A stretch of 64,000 bases of DNA from CAVPEW01 sp963703565 (GTDB lineage Bacteria > Actinomycetota > Acidimicrobiia > Acidimicrobiales > VFJN01), in the NCBI GenBank assembly GCA_963703565.1, contig CAVPEW010000064.1, positions 1-64,000 of the forward strand. Reading direction: 5' to 3'. The notes beneath the pieces were generated by a model that was given only the letters and a program-made list of their open reading frames with translations, searched no databases and was not told the origin of the DNA. Made by a program: the position numbers and the translations under genes. Each line of letters opens with the position of its first letter. The first letter of the stretch is position 1. Shown here piece after piece: positions 23,249 to 32,459 of this stretch.

Positions 23249-26200
23249 TCACATCACGAGGAGCTCGCCCGCCTCGATCAGGGCGCGGGCCTCGGCCACG
23301 GCGGCCTGTACGTCGGGTAGGTCGCGCTCGACCGCTCCGCCGGGCGTGAGGAACGAGAAGCACACCCGGCTCACCGGTTCGCCGGTGGTCTCGGTGACCG
23401 CGAGCGCGTACGCCGCTCCCTGCAGGCGGTAGATCTCCAGCCGGCGGTCGAGCTCGGCGGGATCGGTGGTTCCGGCCGTCTTGTGGTCGAGCACCACGAG
23501 CCCGTCCTCGTCACGCCAGAGCAGGTCGAGGTAGCCCTCGAGCAGGCGACCACCGGGCATCGGTGCGCACACGTAGACCTCGCGCCAGTGGGGGCGGGTG
23601 GCCGCCCGGCGCACCGACGGCGAGGCCAGGGAGGACTCGACGAGGGCTCTCACGGTGTCGGCCCGCTCGACGATGCCCTCGGCCTCGCACTGCGCGGCAA
23701 CCGCCGGGGCGACGTCTGCGCCGGTGGCGAGGTCGACGACCTGGAGCACACCGTGCACCGCGCGGCCGACGGCCGTGCCGTAACGACCCTTGAGCCAAGG
23801 AGGCAGGTCGAGGTCCCGCGGGCGCTTGGCCAGGCCAGGGTCGGGCTCCACGTCGCGACCGCCCTCTGCGGTGAGCGCGGTCGCCGCCACCACGACCGGC
23901 CGGCTGGCACGCGACAGGGTCAGCTCGAGGCGCTCTGCCCAGCCCGGGTCGGGATCCGGCGAGGGCGAGCCGGCATGCGATATGACGGCGGGCGATGCGC
24001 CGAGCGGTACAGCGTGGGGTTGCGCGCCGGCGGTCGGGTCGAGCGACTCGCACCTGCTGTCGTCGCCCATGCCGGCGAGCAGGATCTCGGCATTGGTGCG
24101 GCGCGCCGCACTCCCGCCAGCGCGATCGGTGCGAGCCACGGACACGACGAGGTGGTCGCGCGCACGGGTGCAGGCCACATAGAGGAGTCGGATGCGCTCC
24201 TCGTAGGACATCTGCTCGTCGATGGGAGCCCAGGCGGCGTAGGCCTCGGTCGTGACCGCCGATCCGAGCTTGTAGCCGACCCGGCCATCGGGGAGGAAGG
24301 CCACCTGGGCGCTCAGTGGCCTCCCACGCTGGAGGGTGGAGCCGCCCGAGACGATGGTGATAGGGAACTCGAGTCCCTTCGCTGCGTGGACGGTGAGGAT
24401 CCGTACGGCGTCGTCGTCGGTCTCGGGTAGTACGGCTTCTGCCACCCGGGCACCCTCGGCGGTCTGCTGGGCGACCCAGGCGAGGTAGGCCCGCAACGTC
24501 GTGCCTCCGCCCCCGTCGCTGAAGGCGCGGGCCTGGTCGACCACGAAGCGAAGGCGCCGCCACACGTCACGGGGGCGTCGCTCCGCGAAGCCGAGCTCGA
24601 GGGCTCGCCGGTCTCGCACGATCCTGCCCAGCAACTCCGAGGGGGTGAGCCACAGTCGGTCCTCGTGAAGCGTGCGCAGGTAGGCCAGACCGTCGCTGAC
24701 CGGGTCGAGCCTGCCGTCGCCGGGTTCGCTGAGGTAGTTCCACGAGCCGCCGGCACGCCGGTGGCGGGCGAGGTCGTCGTCGCCGCAGCCCAGCAGTGGG
24801 CTGCGCAGGGCGGCCACCACTCGCGCGGAGTCCGAGGGGTCGTCCGCGGCGCGCGCCAGCATCAGCAGGTCGCGCACGGGACGTGTCGAGTACACCAGCG
24901 AGCTGGCCTCGGCACGCTGGGCGACGCCGACCTCGTCCAGAGCGTCCTGCAGGAACGGCAGCGACGTCCGGGCCGGGATGAGGATGCAGATGTCGCCGGG
25001 TCGGCAAGGACGCCAGCGGTCGCGTTCAGCGACAGACCACCCCTCGTCCAGCGCCGTGCGGACCGCGGCAGCGACCTCGGCCGCCTCAGCGGCGCGGACC
25101 TCGTCGGCACGGGTCCCGCGGGCGAGCGCGGCCGTGGCGACCTTGGCAACGGCCGGGCCGACCGGAGGCGCAGGTCTGGTGGCGACCAGTGGAACGAACG
25201 GCGCGCGCGAGAGCTGTGCGCCGTCGACGTCGGGCGGTTCGCCGCCGAGCCGTTCGAATACGTCGTTGACCCAGCTGACGATGGGCGCTCCCGTGCGGAA
25301 GTTGGCGGTGAGACCGACCCTGTCGGTCGAGGGGAAGCCTTCCCTCGCTCTCAGGAAGGTCTCGATGTCGGCTCGCCGGAACCGGTAGATCGACTGCTTG
25401 GGGTCGCCGACCACGAAGAGTCGACCGGGCTCGACCGGGACCTCGCTCCAAGGAGCCGACCCGGTGGATGGGTGAAGCGGATCGCTCGCCGCGATGCGCA
25501 CGGCGAGATCGATCTGGATCGGGTCGGTGTCCTGGAACTCGTCGAGGAGCAGGAAGCGGTAGCGCCGGTGGAGTGCCGCCCGTACGGGCGCGCCATGGCG
25601 GGGATCGCGCAGCAACGCTCGGGCCAGGACCAGCAGATCGTGGAACTCGAGCTCGCCCGCCTCCCTGCGGGCCTCGGCCGCCGCGAGGGTGCGGGCCCGC
25701 AGGGCCGAGGCGAGGCGTACTACGCAGGCCTCGCCGACGGCCTGGACCAACTCTCTCAGCTGATCGCAGGCTTGAGCCACGGCGAGGCGCACCGCCGCGA
25801 CGTCGGGCCAGGCCTTCGACCGCCCGAGGTTGCCGACCCTCCCGCTCGGACAGGGCCGCGGGCTGGCGGGTCCGAGGGCTTCGAGCAGGTCCACCTCGTC
25901 ATCGATGCCGCCCAGCCATCGCGCGAAGTCGACGAGCTCGTCGACGCGCGCCGCGAGGCGGTCGTCGCTCTCGCGGCATGCGCCGGCGAGCTCGGCGAGG
26001 CGGTCGAAGCTCGCCAGGACGCCGGTGAGCATTGCTCTCGCATCGGGCGGTTCGGGGGCCGAGGGGGATACACGCTCTGCGACTAGGTCCCAGTCGCGGT
26101 CGAACGCCAGGGCGAGGGTGCGCAACGCCTCTTCGCGAGCGCCCGATGCGGCCAGCAGCAGCAGTGTGCGCTCCAGGTCGGGGTCGTCGTGGATGTCATC

Positions 26201-26668
26201 TAGCTCGTCGATCCAGCGTCGCTCGAAGGCGAGGCCTGACGAGACCTCGTCGCGCACGGCGAAGCGGGTCGGCAGGCCGGCCTCGATGGGGTGAGCGAGC
26301 AGGATCCGCTGGGCGAACGAGTGCAGCGTGCCGATGGCGGCACCGTCGAGCTGCTCGAGGGCCCTCGTCGACAGCGCTACCCGTGCAGCGTCGTCCTCGT
26401 CCTCCTTCATCGACAAGGCCTCGAAGGTGCGGCGCAAGCGGTCGCGCAGCTCCGTGGCCGCCTTGTCGGTGAAGGTGATGGCCACGATCTCGTCGAGCTG
26501 CGCCGTGCCGGACGACACCAGCTCGACCACGCGGTCGACCAGCACGGATGTCTTGCCCGACCCGGCGCCCGCCTCGACGAACAGGCTGTGACCGAGATCG
26601 TTCCTGATCCGGTCCCGGGCGGCCTGGTCCGGTGCCGGGGGCCGTTCCGCCGCGCAGGTGTCAGCCAT
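23249..26668 (-). CDS. AddA/RecB-like UvrD helicase with C-terminal nuclease
   Basis: The protein has 1139 aa. SF1A helicase motifs are Walker A AGAGSGKTSVL (about residues 33-43), FTDKAATELRDRL, LLLDEFQDTDPIQ, VGDPKQSIYRFR, LTANFRTG and VHAAKGLEFP. The C-terminal PD-(D/E)xK nuclease domain has GYLDLLWRDEDGLVVLDHKTA and QGAAYALAV. It should resect double-strand breaks with its partner encoded upstream. ATG 26668 overlaps the partner's end by 8 bp (ATGGCTGA); the longer frame is implausible. AddA of AddAB is the nearest model; AdnA-type enzymes of mycobacteria are the alternative. Confidence 0.93.
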   Translation of the reverse strand: MADTCAAERPPAPDQAARDRIRNDLGHSLFVEAGAGSGKTSVLVDRVVELVSSGTAQLDEIVAITFTDKAATELRDRLRRTFEALSMKEDEDDAARVALSTRALEQLDGAAIGTLHSFAQRILLAHPIEAGLPTRFAVRDEVSSGLAFERRWIDELDDIHDDPDLERTLLLLAASGAREEALRTLALAFDRDWDLVAERVSPSAPEPPDARAMLTGVLASFDRLAELAGACRESDDRLAARVDELVDFARWLGGIDDEVDLLEALGPASPRPCPSGRVGNLGRSKAWPDVAAVRLAVAQACDQLRELVQAVGEACVVRLASALRARTLAAAEARREAGELEFHDLLVLARALLRDPRHGAPVRAALHRRYRFLLLDEFQDTDPIQIDLAVRIAASDPLHPSTGSAPWSEVPVEPGRLFVVGDPKQSIYRFRRADIETFLRAREGFPSTDRVGLTANFRTGAPIVSWVNDVFERLGGEPPDVDGAQLSRAPFVPLVATRPAPPVGPAVAKVATAALARGTRADEVRAAEAAEVAAAVRTALDEGWSVAERDRWRPCRPGDICILIPARTSLPFLQDALDEVGVAQRAEASSLVYSTRPVRDLLMLARAADDPSDSARVVAALRSPLLGCGDDDLARHRRAGGSWNYLSEPGDGRLDPVSDGLAYLRTLHEDRLWLTPSELLGRIVRDRRALELGFAERRPRDVWRRLRFVVDQARAFSDGGGGTTLRAYLAWVAQQTAEGARVAEAVLPETDDDAVRILTVHAAKGLEFPITIVSGGSTLQRGRPLSAQVAFLPDGRVGYKLGSAVTTEAYAAWAPIDEQMSYEERIRLLYVACTRARDHLVVSVARTDRAGGSAARRTNAEILLAGMGDDSRCESLDPTAGAQPHAVPLGASPAVISHAGSPSPDPDPGWAERLELTLSRASRPVVVAATALTAEGGRDVEPDPGLAKRPRDLDLPPWLKGRYGTAVGRAVHGVLQVVDLATGADVAPAVAAQCEAEGIVERADTVRALVESSLASPSVRRAATRPHWREVYVCAPMPGGRLLEGYLDLLWRDEDGLVVLDHKTAGTTDPAELDRRLEIYRLQGAAYALAVTETTGEPVSRVCFSFLTPGGAVERDLPDVQAAVAEARALIEAGELLVM

Positions 26669-29600
26669 CGGAGAGGCCCCCCTCGGCGGTGTGCGCGGCC
26701 TCGACGGGACCTGCCGGCTCGACGAGGGCCGCGTATCCGGCCAGGGCAGGGTCGTCGCGCTTCCTACGCCAGGCCGCGGCGAGCTCGGCGGTGCCGAGCC
26801 CGTCGGGATCGCATGCCGCGCAGCGCACGAACGGGCTGGAGCTGGTGTCGTCGGGCCGGGCCGGGAACCGGCCCGAGGCGATGCCTTGCGCGACGACCCC
26901 GAGGTGCTCGCGCACCTTGGCGAGCGCGTCGTCGTCGACGAGCAGCTCGATCCTCGCGAAATCGCCGGCGCTCGACGCGAACAGGTACTGCGCGCGCACC
27001 GCAGCGTCGGGATCGCCCGCTCGGGCCCGGGTGGCCGCGGCGTACACGGGGAGCTGGAACCGGGTGCCACCGGCGTCGGGGTCGGCGGCGGAGATCCCCC
27101 GGTAGCGGTCGATCCTGCCGGTCTTGTAGTCGGTGACCACGAGCGTGCCGTCGGCGGCGCGATCGACACGATCGGCCTTGCCTTCGATGTGCAGCGATGA
27201 GCCGTCGTCGAGGCTGAGGCTGACAGCGGCGAGCTCCTGGCCTCGCCCGAAGGCGACCTCGGCAGCCAGCGGAACCAACCCGTGGGCCCGACGGTGCCGG
27301 TCGTCCTCGGTGAGCCAGCGAGCCAGGTCGCGTTGCACGGCTAGGCGCTCGCGACGCCAGTACAGGACCCGCCCGCCCCGCCCCGCGGCCTCGAGCGCGT
27401 CGAGGCGAGCATCGGCCAGTGCCGCCATGCGGGCTCGGTCTTCGCTGGTCCAGGCGTCACCCGGCTCGGGCGGGCCCCCGGGCCGGTCGAGAGCCTCGGT
27501 GAGGAAGTCCTCGAGGACGCCGTGGACGAGCGACCCCCGGTCGGTGGGCGATACGCGGTGACGCTGCTCCGGTCGTTCAACCGGTCGAGCCCCCAGCTCG
27601 TCGTGCACGAAGAAGGCGAACGGGCACTCGACCCAGCGCTCGAGCGCCGAAGGAGACAGAGCCCGCTCTGCCAGGGGGGTGACGAGCCCGGGCCCGACGA
27701 GGCCGTCGAAGCGGGTGAAGCGGGCAGCGGCCCGGGCGGCGATGACCTCTGCGCCGCCACGGAGGACCGAGTCGCGGGACCCGGCGATCAGTTCGGCTGC
27801 GGCGTCCGTGCCAGGTTCGGCGACCGCTGTCCGCAGGGCGCGCAGGCGCGCCTCTTGGCCGGTGGCCGGTTCGGACGGGGTGGCCAGTCGGGCGGCGAAG
27901 GACGCGGCGTGGTCGAGCCAGCCGGCGGCATCGTCGCCGCTCGGTGCCCTGGCCAGGTCCTCGGCCGTCAAGGGGGCTCCGTGCAGTTGGCCCGCCATGT
28001 CGAGGACCCATCGCGAGGGAACGCGCTGGGTGGAGCGCCGCAGGTCGCCTCTGGGCACGGTGAGCACGTGTCGGCGGGCGCCGGCCAGCACCGCCCGCAG
28101 TTGGCGATGCTGGCGATGCCTCGTCGTCGATCTGAGAGGCAGCTGACCGAGCGCGAGCGCACGCTCCGCGTCGGGCAGCAGAGCGTCGTCTGCGGGCAGG
28201 GCGGGGAACGTGCCCTCTGCGAGGCCGACCACCACGACCAGGTCGAGCTCGAGCCCGAGCCCGAGGCCGACAGGCCCCACCAGCGCTCCCTCGCCGAGGC
28301 GCCCCGTGCGCCCCAGGTCGGATTCGAGCTCGAGCCGGAGGGTGCGGGCGACCATTTCGAGCGGGACTGGACCCTCCACGGTGTCGAGTGCCTCGAGGCG
28401 GCCGAGGGCGAGCTCGACTCGGTCAGCGGCGGTTCGCTCGGATGCAGGCCAGCCGGCCCGGGACGTGTCGTCGCCGGTGAGGCGGGCCAGCAGGCGGCGG
28501 GCGCGAGCGGCGTGCTCGTGCCAGGGCCGTGGCTGGTTCGCCCAAGTTTCCAGTTCGTCGGCCAGGGTGGCCACGAAGTGGCGCAGATCCCGGGCGAGTC
28601 CCGCTTCGCGTCCGGCCCGGCTCGCGGTCGCGGGATCGAGGTCCTCGACCCCCGGGGAACGGCTCGCGTGACGCGCGCCGAGGGCTTCGAGGCGTCGGTC
28701 CCACTGTTGGAGGCCTGCGACGACCCCCGCGTCGCGTGAGAGCCGCTCCCACGCCCAGATCGGCGCGGGGGCCGGCCCGTGGTGCACCGGCACGCTGGCG
28801 AGCCAGGCGAACACGTCGTCGCGGCGCCAGCCGGAGCCGTGGAGCTCGAGCGCGCCGAGCAGCGTGCGCGCTACGGCGAGATCGGCGACCGGCGTCACCG
28901 AGGCGCCGTTGCGGGCGACCCCCGCGGCGTCCAGCTGCTCGACGAGGAGACGGGCGTAGGGGGCGGGGGAGGCGTGCAGGACCGCGATCCGGCCAAGGAC
29001 GGCGCCGGCCCGGACGGCGTCGATCACCGTCTGCACGGCGATGCGAGCCTCCTCCTCGGCGTCGGAGGCTGACACGATCCGGGTCGAGGCCACATCGACC
29101 GGCCAGCGAGGCGAGCGCGCCGGGTCGAAGGGTGCCGGACCGGCGGGTGCGGATCGGCCGATCCCCGGGCCGAGGGCGCTCACAGTGGCTCGGACCTCCT
29201 CGTCCGCGCGGGCGTCGCCGCACGTGCCGGCGATGAGGACCATGGGGTGTCTCTCGCCGATCGAGCGCAGGAGCCTCTGCTCGATCGCTGTGAGGCGCTG
29301 GGGAAGGTGGACCACGAAGTGGCCGAGGCCCGCCGAGGAGCCTTCGGCGACAGCGTCGAGCGCGGCCTCGCCCAAGTCGACCTCGTCGTAGTGGTTCGGC
29401 GATACGCGCCGCTGGACGGCACGGGTGAGCCGGACCACCGCGTCCGCCCGGGTGCCGGCTCGCGCGAGGGCGGCGAGCGAACCGGGACCACAGGCGCGCA
29501 GCTCCCGGTATGCGGCGACCAGCGAGGCCTGCGTGGCGGGGTACGAGGCGACCGGTGCGAAGGGCCCGGGCCGGGCGCCGAGCTCGGCCCGTACGGCGGC

Positions 29601-29897
29601 TCCCAGCACCGGAGCCGATACCGGCCGTCGCCCGGAGGCGGCGAGACGGGTGGCGCCGAGCAGTTCGGCGAGGCGGGCGACGGTGAGGAAGGTGGTGGCC
29701 GCCAGTCCCGCGGCATGGGGCACGACCGGGCCGTGGGCGCCCGAGGCGATGGAGCGCCGGGCGGCCACGCCGAGGTGGTTCGCCGGCACCACGACTGTGA
29801 CCGGGGCGAGCGCATCGCCTGCCTTGGCGCTCGACACGGCCTCGGCCAGAGCAGTCGTCGCCGACCCGTAGTCCACCCACCGGATCTCTACCGCCAC
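26661..29897 (-). CDS. AddB-like helicase-nuclease subunit
   Basis: The protein has 1078 aa. The N-terminal half resembles the inactive helicase fold of AddB: the expected P-loop position reads VVVPANHLGVAARR and lacks GxGKT. The C-terminal half has the PD-(D/E)xK nuclease (EGKADRVDRAADGTLVVTDYKTG, then FQLPVYAAAT). Cys ligands of an AddB-type iron-sulfur clasp are visible as ECPFAFF before the nuclease and CAAC after it; a fourth Cys is not obvious. GTG 29897 follows TAGCCT by 8 nt. It is coupled to the AddA-like gene and forms its probable partner in break repair. Confidence 0.88.
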   Translation of the reverse strand: MAVEIRWVDYGSATTALAEAVSSAKAGDALAPVTVVVPANHLGVAARRSIASGAHGPVVPHAAGLAATTFLTVARLAELLGATRLAASGRRPVSAPVLGAAVRAELGARPGPFAPVASYPATQASLVAAYRELRACGPGSLAALARAGTRADAVVRLTRAVQRRVSPNHYDEVDLGEAALDAVAEGSSAGLGHFVVHLPQRLTAIEQRLLRSIGERHPMVLIAGTCGDARADEEVRATVSALGPGIGRSAPAGPAPFDPARSPRWPVDVASTRIVSASDAEEEARIAVQTVIDAVRAGAVLGRIAVLHASPAPYARLLVEQLDAAGVARNGASVTPVADLAVARTLLGALELHGSGWRRDDVFAWLASVPVHHGPAPAPIWAWERLSRDAGVVAGLQQWDRRLEALGARHASRSPGVEDLDPATASRAGREAGLARDLRHFVATLADELETWANQPRPWHEHAARARRLLARLTGDDTSRAGWPASERTAADRVELALGRLEALDTVEGPVPLEMVARTLRLELESDLGRTGRLGEGALVGPVGLGLGLELDLVVVVGLAEGTFPALPADDALLPDAERALALGQLPLRSTTRHRQHRQLRAVLAGARRHVLTVPRGDLRRSTQRVPSRWVLDMAGQLHGAPLTAEDLARAPSGDDAAGWLDHAASFAARLATPSEPATGQEARLRALRTAVAEPGTDAAAELIAGSRDSVLRGGAEVIAARAAARFTRFDGLVGPGLVTPLAERALSPSALERWVECPFAFFVHDELGARPVERPEQRHRVSPTDRGSLVHGVLEDFLTEALDRPGGPPEPGDAWTSEDRARMAALADARLDALEAAGRGGRVLYWRRERLAVQRDLARWLTEDDRHRRAHGLVPLAAEVAFGRGQELAAVSLSLDDGSSLHIEGKADRVDRAADGTLVVTDYKTGRIDRYRGISAADPDAGGTRFQLPVYAAATRARAGDPDAAVRAQYLFASSAGDFARIELLVDDDALAKVREHLGVVAQGIASGRFPARPDDTSSSPFVRCAACDPDGLGTAELAAAWRRKRDDPALAGYAALVEPAGPVEAAHTAEGGLSDG

Positions 29898-29905
29898 GGC
29901 TGGGC

Positions 29906-29911
29906 AGGCTA
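29906..29911 (-). promoter_or_regulatory. -10 box TAGCCT of the addBA operon, overlapping the yihY stop
   Basis: On the minus strand the TAG of TAGCCT (29911-29909) is also the stop codon of the yihY gene. The box ends 8 nt before GTG 29897. Confidence 0.55.
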
Positions 29912-30940
29912 CGCACGCCCCGTGACGCTCGGACCCGGCGCCTCGGTGTCACCGCTTTCGGTGTCACCGCTTTCGGTGTCACCGCTTTCGGTGTCACCGC
30001 TTTCGGTGTCACCGCTTTCGGTCACCACCGCTCCGCCCCGGTCCGCCGCTACGGGCTCGACGCCCTCCAGGTGGGGCACCTCGATGCCCACGGTGAGGGT
30101 TCCACGTCGGGCCTCGTAGAGGACCACGTTGGCGGCCATGGCATAGATGACGAGGCGGCCGCAAAGCGTGAGCCAACCCAGCACCGCGAACACCACGCCG
30201 AGGCCTCCGTAGAGGGCCGAGTTGGAAGCGACCGATCCCGCCAGGACCAGCCCCGCGGCGAGCTTGGCCACGCCGAAGCCGATCCCGGCCACGATCGCCC
30301 CCCGCACCTGGCTGCGCCAGCCGACCCCCGGGGGGGCCAGGATCGTGAAGGTCCAGAGGAACAGCACCACGTCGAGGCCGACGCCCAGCAGCGGAGGCAG
30401 GGGAGCGAGCAGGGCGGGCAGCAGACCCACCGCAGCAGACAGCGCCAGCGAGCAGATCAGCATCGCCCCGGCCCCGGCGAGCCAGACCAGGCCCCTGACG
30501 CGGTCGAGCAGGCCGCCGCCAGCGGTCTGCCACACGGCGTTGCTGGCCGCGGCGAGCGAACCGACCACGCCCAGGCCCGACCAGACCAGCCCGGTCAGGC
30601 CCACCACCGAGGCGGTGGCCCGGGTCGACTCGGCCGACGAGATGGCGTCGGTGACCAGGCCGGCGGCGTCGCCGGTAAGGCCCAGGCGGTCGATCACATC
30701 GGCGGTGAAGGCCTGGTCCGCCGAGGACGTCACGCCGACGACGGCCACGGCGACGAGCAGGAGGGGGAACAGCGACAAGAACCCGGACAGGGCGATTGCC
30801 GCGGCCTGCGCCCCGCCGCCGACAGCACCCACCCGGGCGTGCACGTCGAGCGTGGTGTCGAGCCACCTTGCCCGACCCCGCAGCCGCTCGAGCATCGAGC
30901 CCCAGTACCCCCTCAGGGTGCCCGGCACGCCCGTCGCCAC
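29909..30940 (-). CDS. YihY/BrkB-family membrane protein
   Basis: About 343 aa from GTG 30940. About six membrane helices are visible (AIALSGFLSLFPLLLVAVAVVG; LTGLVWSGLGVVGSLAAASNAVW; LICSLALSAAVGLLPALLAP; LLGVGLDVVLFLWTFTILAPP; VAGIGFGVAKLAAGLVL; GLGVVFAVLGWLTLCGRLVIYAMA). The SGFLSLFPLL stretch and PPGVGWRSQVRGAIVAG are family hallmarks. YihY proteins are of unknown transport function; earlier reports of RNase BN identity were withdrawn. The tail contains five perfect ESGDT repeats. The start is uncertain: ATG 30895 is 15 codons further in. Confidence 0.85.
   Translation of the reverse strand: MATGVPGTLRGYWGSMLERLRGRARWLDTTLDVHARVGAVGGGAQAAAIALSGFLSLFPLLLVAVAVVGVTSSADQAFTADVIDRLGLTGDAAGLVTDAISSAESTRATASVVGLTGLVWSGLGVVGSLAAASNAVWQTAGGGLLDRVRGLVWLAGAGAMLICSLALSAAVGLLPALLAPLPPLLGVGLDVVLFLWTFTILAPPGVGWRSQVRGAIVAGIGFGVAKLAAGLVLAGSVASNSALYGGLGVVFAVLGWLTLCGRLVIYAMAANVVLYEARRGTLTVGIEVPHLEGVEPVAADRGGAVVTESGDTESGDTESGDTESGDTESGDTEAPGPSVTGRA
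29945..30019 (-). repeat. Five perfect 15-bp tandem repeats encoding ESGDT
   Basis: The plus-strand unit GGTGTCACCGCTTTC is repeated five times without mismatch (29945, 29960, 29975, 29990, 30005). It lies in frame near the C-terminus of the YihY protein, so copy-number change keeps the frame. The perfection suggests recent slippage. Confidence 0.95.
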
Positions 30941-30964
30941 GCGCCTTCCCGGCCGGCGGCCAAG

Positions 30965-30970
30965 TAGGTT
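30965..30970 (+). promoter_or_regulatory. -10 box TAGGTT for uppS
   Basis: TAGGTT ends 7 nt before GTG 30978. It lies between the divergent yihY and uppS genes. Confidence 0.55.
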
Positions 30971-30977
30971 CGCCCCG

Positions 30978-31700
30978 GTGTCCGGCATCGAGCAGCTCGA
31001 TCCTCGGCGGGTCCCGGCGCACGTGGCCTGTGTGATGGACGGCAACGGGCGCTGGGCCACGCAACGCGGCCTCCGCCGCACCGACGGCCACGCGGCCGGC
31101 GAGACGGCGCTGTTCGACACCGTCGAGGGCGCGCTCGAGCTGGGCATCCGGTGGGTGACCGTGTACGCGTTCTCGACCGAGAACTGGAAGCGTCCCGTCG
31201 ACGAGGTGCGCTACTTGATGACGTTCAACGAGCGGTTGCTGCTCGAACGTCGCGACGAGCTCAACGAGCGGGGCGTGCGCGTGCGCTTCATCGGGCGGAC
31301 CGACCGGCGGGTCCCGGCCAGGGTGAGGCGCCGCATCACCGAGACCACCGAGATGACCGCTGCCAATCGCGAGATGACCCTCACGTTCGCGTTCAACTAC
31401 GGCGGGCGGGCCGAGATCGTCGATGCCGTCGCCCGCCTCGTTCGCGACGGCGTGCCAGCCGACAAGGTCACCGAGCGGGCTTTGCGGTCACGGCTCTACG
31501 CGCCCGACATGCCCGACCCGGATCTGGTGATCCGCACCTCTGGCGAGTTCCGTGTGTCGAACTTCTTGCTGTGGGAGCTGGCGTACAGCGAGCTCGTGTT
31601 CACCGAGGTGCTCTGGCCGGACTTCCGCCGCGGTGACCTGCTGGAGGCCGTGCTGGAGTACCAGCGCCGAGAGCGCCGCTTCGGGCGGGTGCCGCAGTAG
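30978..31700 (+). CDS. uppS: Polyprenyl (undecaprenyl-type) diphosphate synthase
   Basis: A cis-prenyltransferase that makes the lipid carrier for peptidoglycan and other envelope polymers. The 240-aa protein has CVMDGNGRWA (catalytic Asp and substrate loop, about 18-27), TVYAFSTENWKRP, RFIGR, AFNYGGRAEI, and the C-terminal DLVIRTSGEFRVSNFLLWELAYSELVFTEVLWPDF region. Chain length cannot be told. GTG 30978 is set by the leaderless promoter; the longer frame runs into yihY. The TAG stop doubles as the start of the recO -10 box. Confidence 0.96.
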   Translation: MSGIEQLDPRRVPAHVACVMDGNGRWATQRGLRRTDGHAAGETALFDTVEGALELGIRWVTVYAFSTENWKRPVDEVRYLMTFNERLLLERRDELNERGVRVRFIGRTDRRVPARVRRRITETTEMTAANREMTLTFAFNYGGRAEIVDAVARLVRDGVPADKVTERALRSRLYAPDMPDPDLVIRTSGEFRVSNFLLWELAYSELVFTEVLWPDFRRGDLLEAVLEYQRRERRFGRVPQ

Positions 31701-31703
31701 GGT
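31698..31703 (+). promoter_or_regulatory. -10 box TAGGGT for recO, overlapping the uppS stop
   Basis: The uppS stop TAG (31698-31700) is the first half of TAGGGT, which ends 9 nt before ATG 31713. Confidence 0.5.
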
Positions 31704-31712
31704 CGGCTGGCG

Positions 31713-32426
31713 ATGCCGCTCTACCGCGATGAGGGCATCGTGGTGCGCACCCACCGGCTCGGCGAGGCCGATCGGATCGTGGTGCTCGTCACCCGGGGCC
31801 GCGGCAAGGTGCGGGCGGTGGCCAAGGGCGTGCGCAAGACGTCGTCGCGCTTCGGAGCGCGCCTGGAGCCTCCGATGCACATCGCGCTGCAGTGCTACGA
31901 GGGTCGTGAGCTCGACACGGTCACCCAGGTCGAGACGCTCGACCACTTCCGCGCCCTGCGCGATGACCTCGACCTGCTCACCTCGGCCGTGACGATGCTC
32001 GAGGTCGCGGACCAGGTGTCGCCCGACCGGGAACCCGATCCTGCGCTGTTCGCCCTGTTGTTGGGAGCGCTTCGCACCCTGGCCCGACGTCCGGCGCCGC
32101 TGGTGGTCCCCGGCTTCCTGCTCAAGCTGCTGGTGCTGCAGGGTGTGCGCCCGGTCACCGACACGTGCGTGGAGTGCGGTGCCACCGAGGGCCTGGTCAG
32201 CTTCGAGCTGGGAGCCGGGGGCGTCCACTGCGAGCGGCACCGTCGGGGGGCGACGGTGTCGAGCGACGCGCTGGAGCTGGTGAGGCAGATCCTGGGGGGC
32301 CGGCTCGGCGAGGCCCTCGGGCGGCCGGCCTCGCCGGTCACGGCCGAGGTGGACCAGCTGGCCACTCGGGCCGTCGAGACCCACCTCGAGCGGCGCCTGC
32401 GGTCGGTGTCGGTGCTCGAGCGCTGA
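31713..32426 (+). CDS. recO: DNA repair protein RecO
   Basis: RecO loads RecA on SSB-coated DNA with RecR. The 237-aa protein has an N-terminal OB fold (about 1-75, LYRDEGIVVRTHRLGEADRIVVLVT) and a helical C-terminal part with Cys residues CVECG and a later HCERH that form the typical zinc site. Its neighbours uppS and glyS form the standard actinobacterial order. ATG 31713 has no ribosome binding site but a -10 box at the leaderless distance. Confidence 0.93.
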   Translation: MPLYRDEGIVVRTHRLGEADRIVVLVTRGRGKVRAVAKGVRKTSSRFGARLEPPMHIALQCYEGRELDTVTQVETLDHFRALRDDLDLLTSAVTMLEVADQVSPDREPDPALFALLLGALRTLARRPAPLVVPGFLLKLLVLQGVRPVTDTCVECGATEGLVSFELGAGGVHCERHRRGATVSSDALELVRQILGGRLGEALGRPASPVTAEVDQLATRAVETHLERRLRSVSVLER

Positions 32427-32459
32427 TGGTCGGCGCGCCCTGGGCGCGACGGTCCGCGC

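Noticed and set aside
29945..30019. Regular repeat as a CRISPR array
   Set aside because: The units are 15 bp, directly adjacent without spacers and in frame inside a gene.
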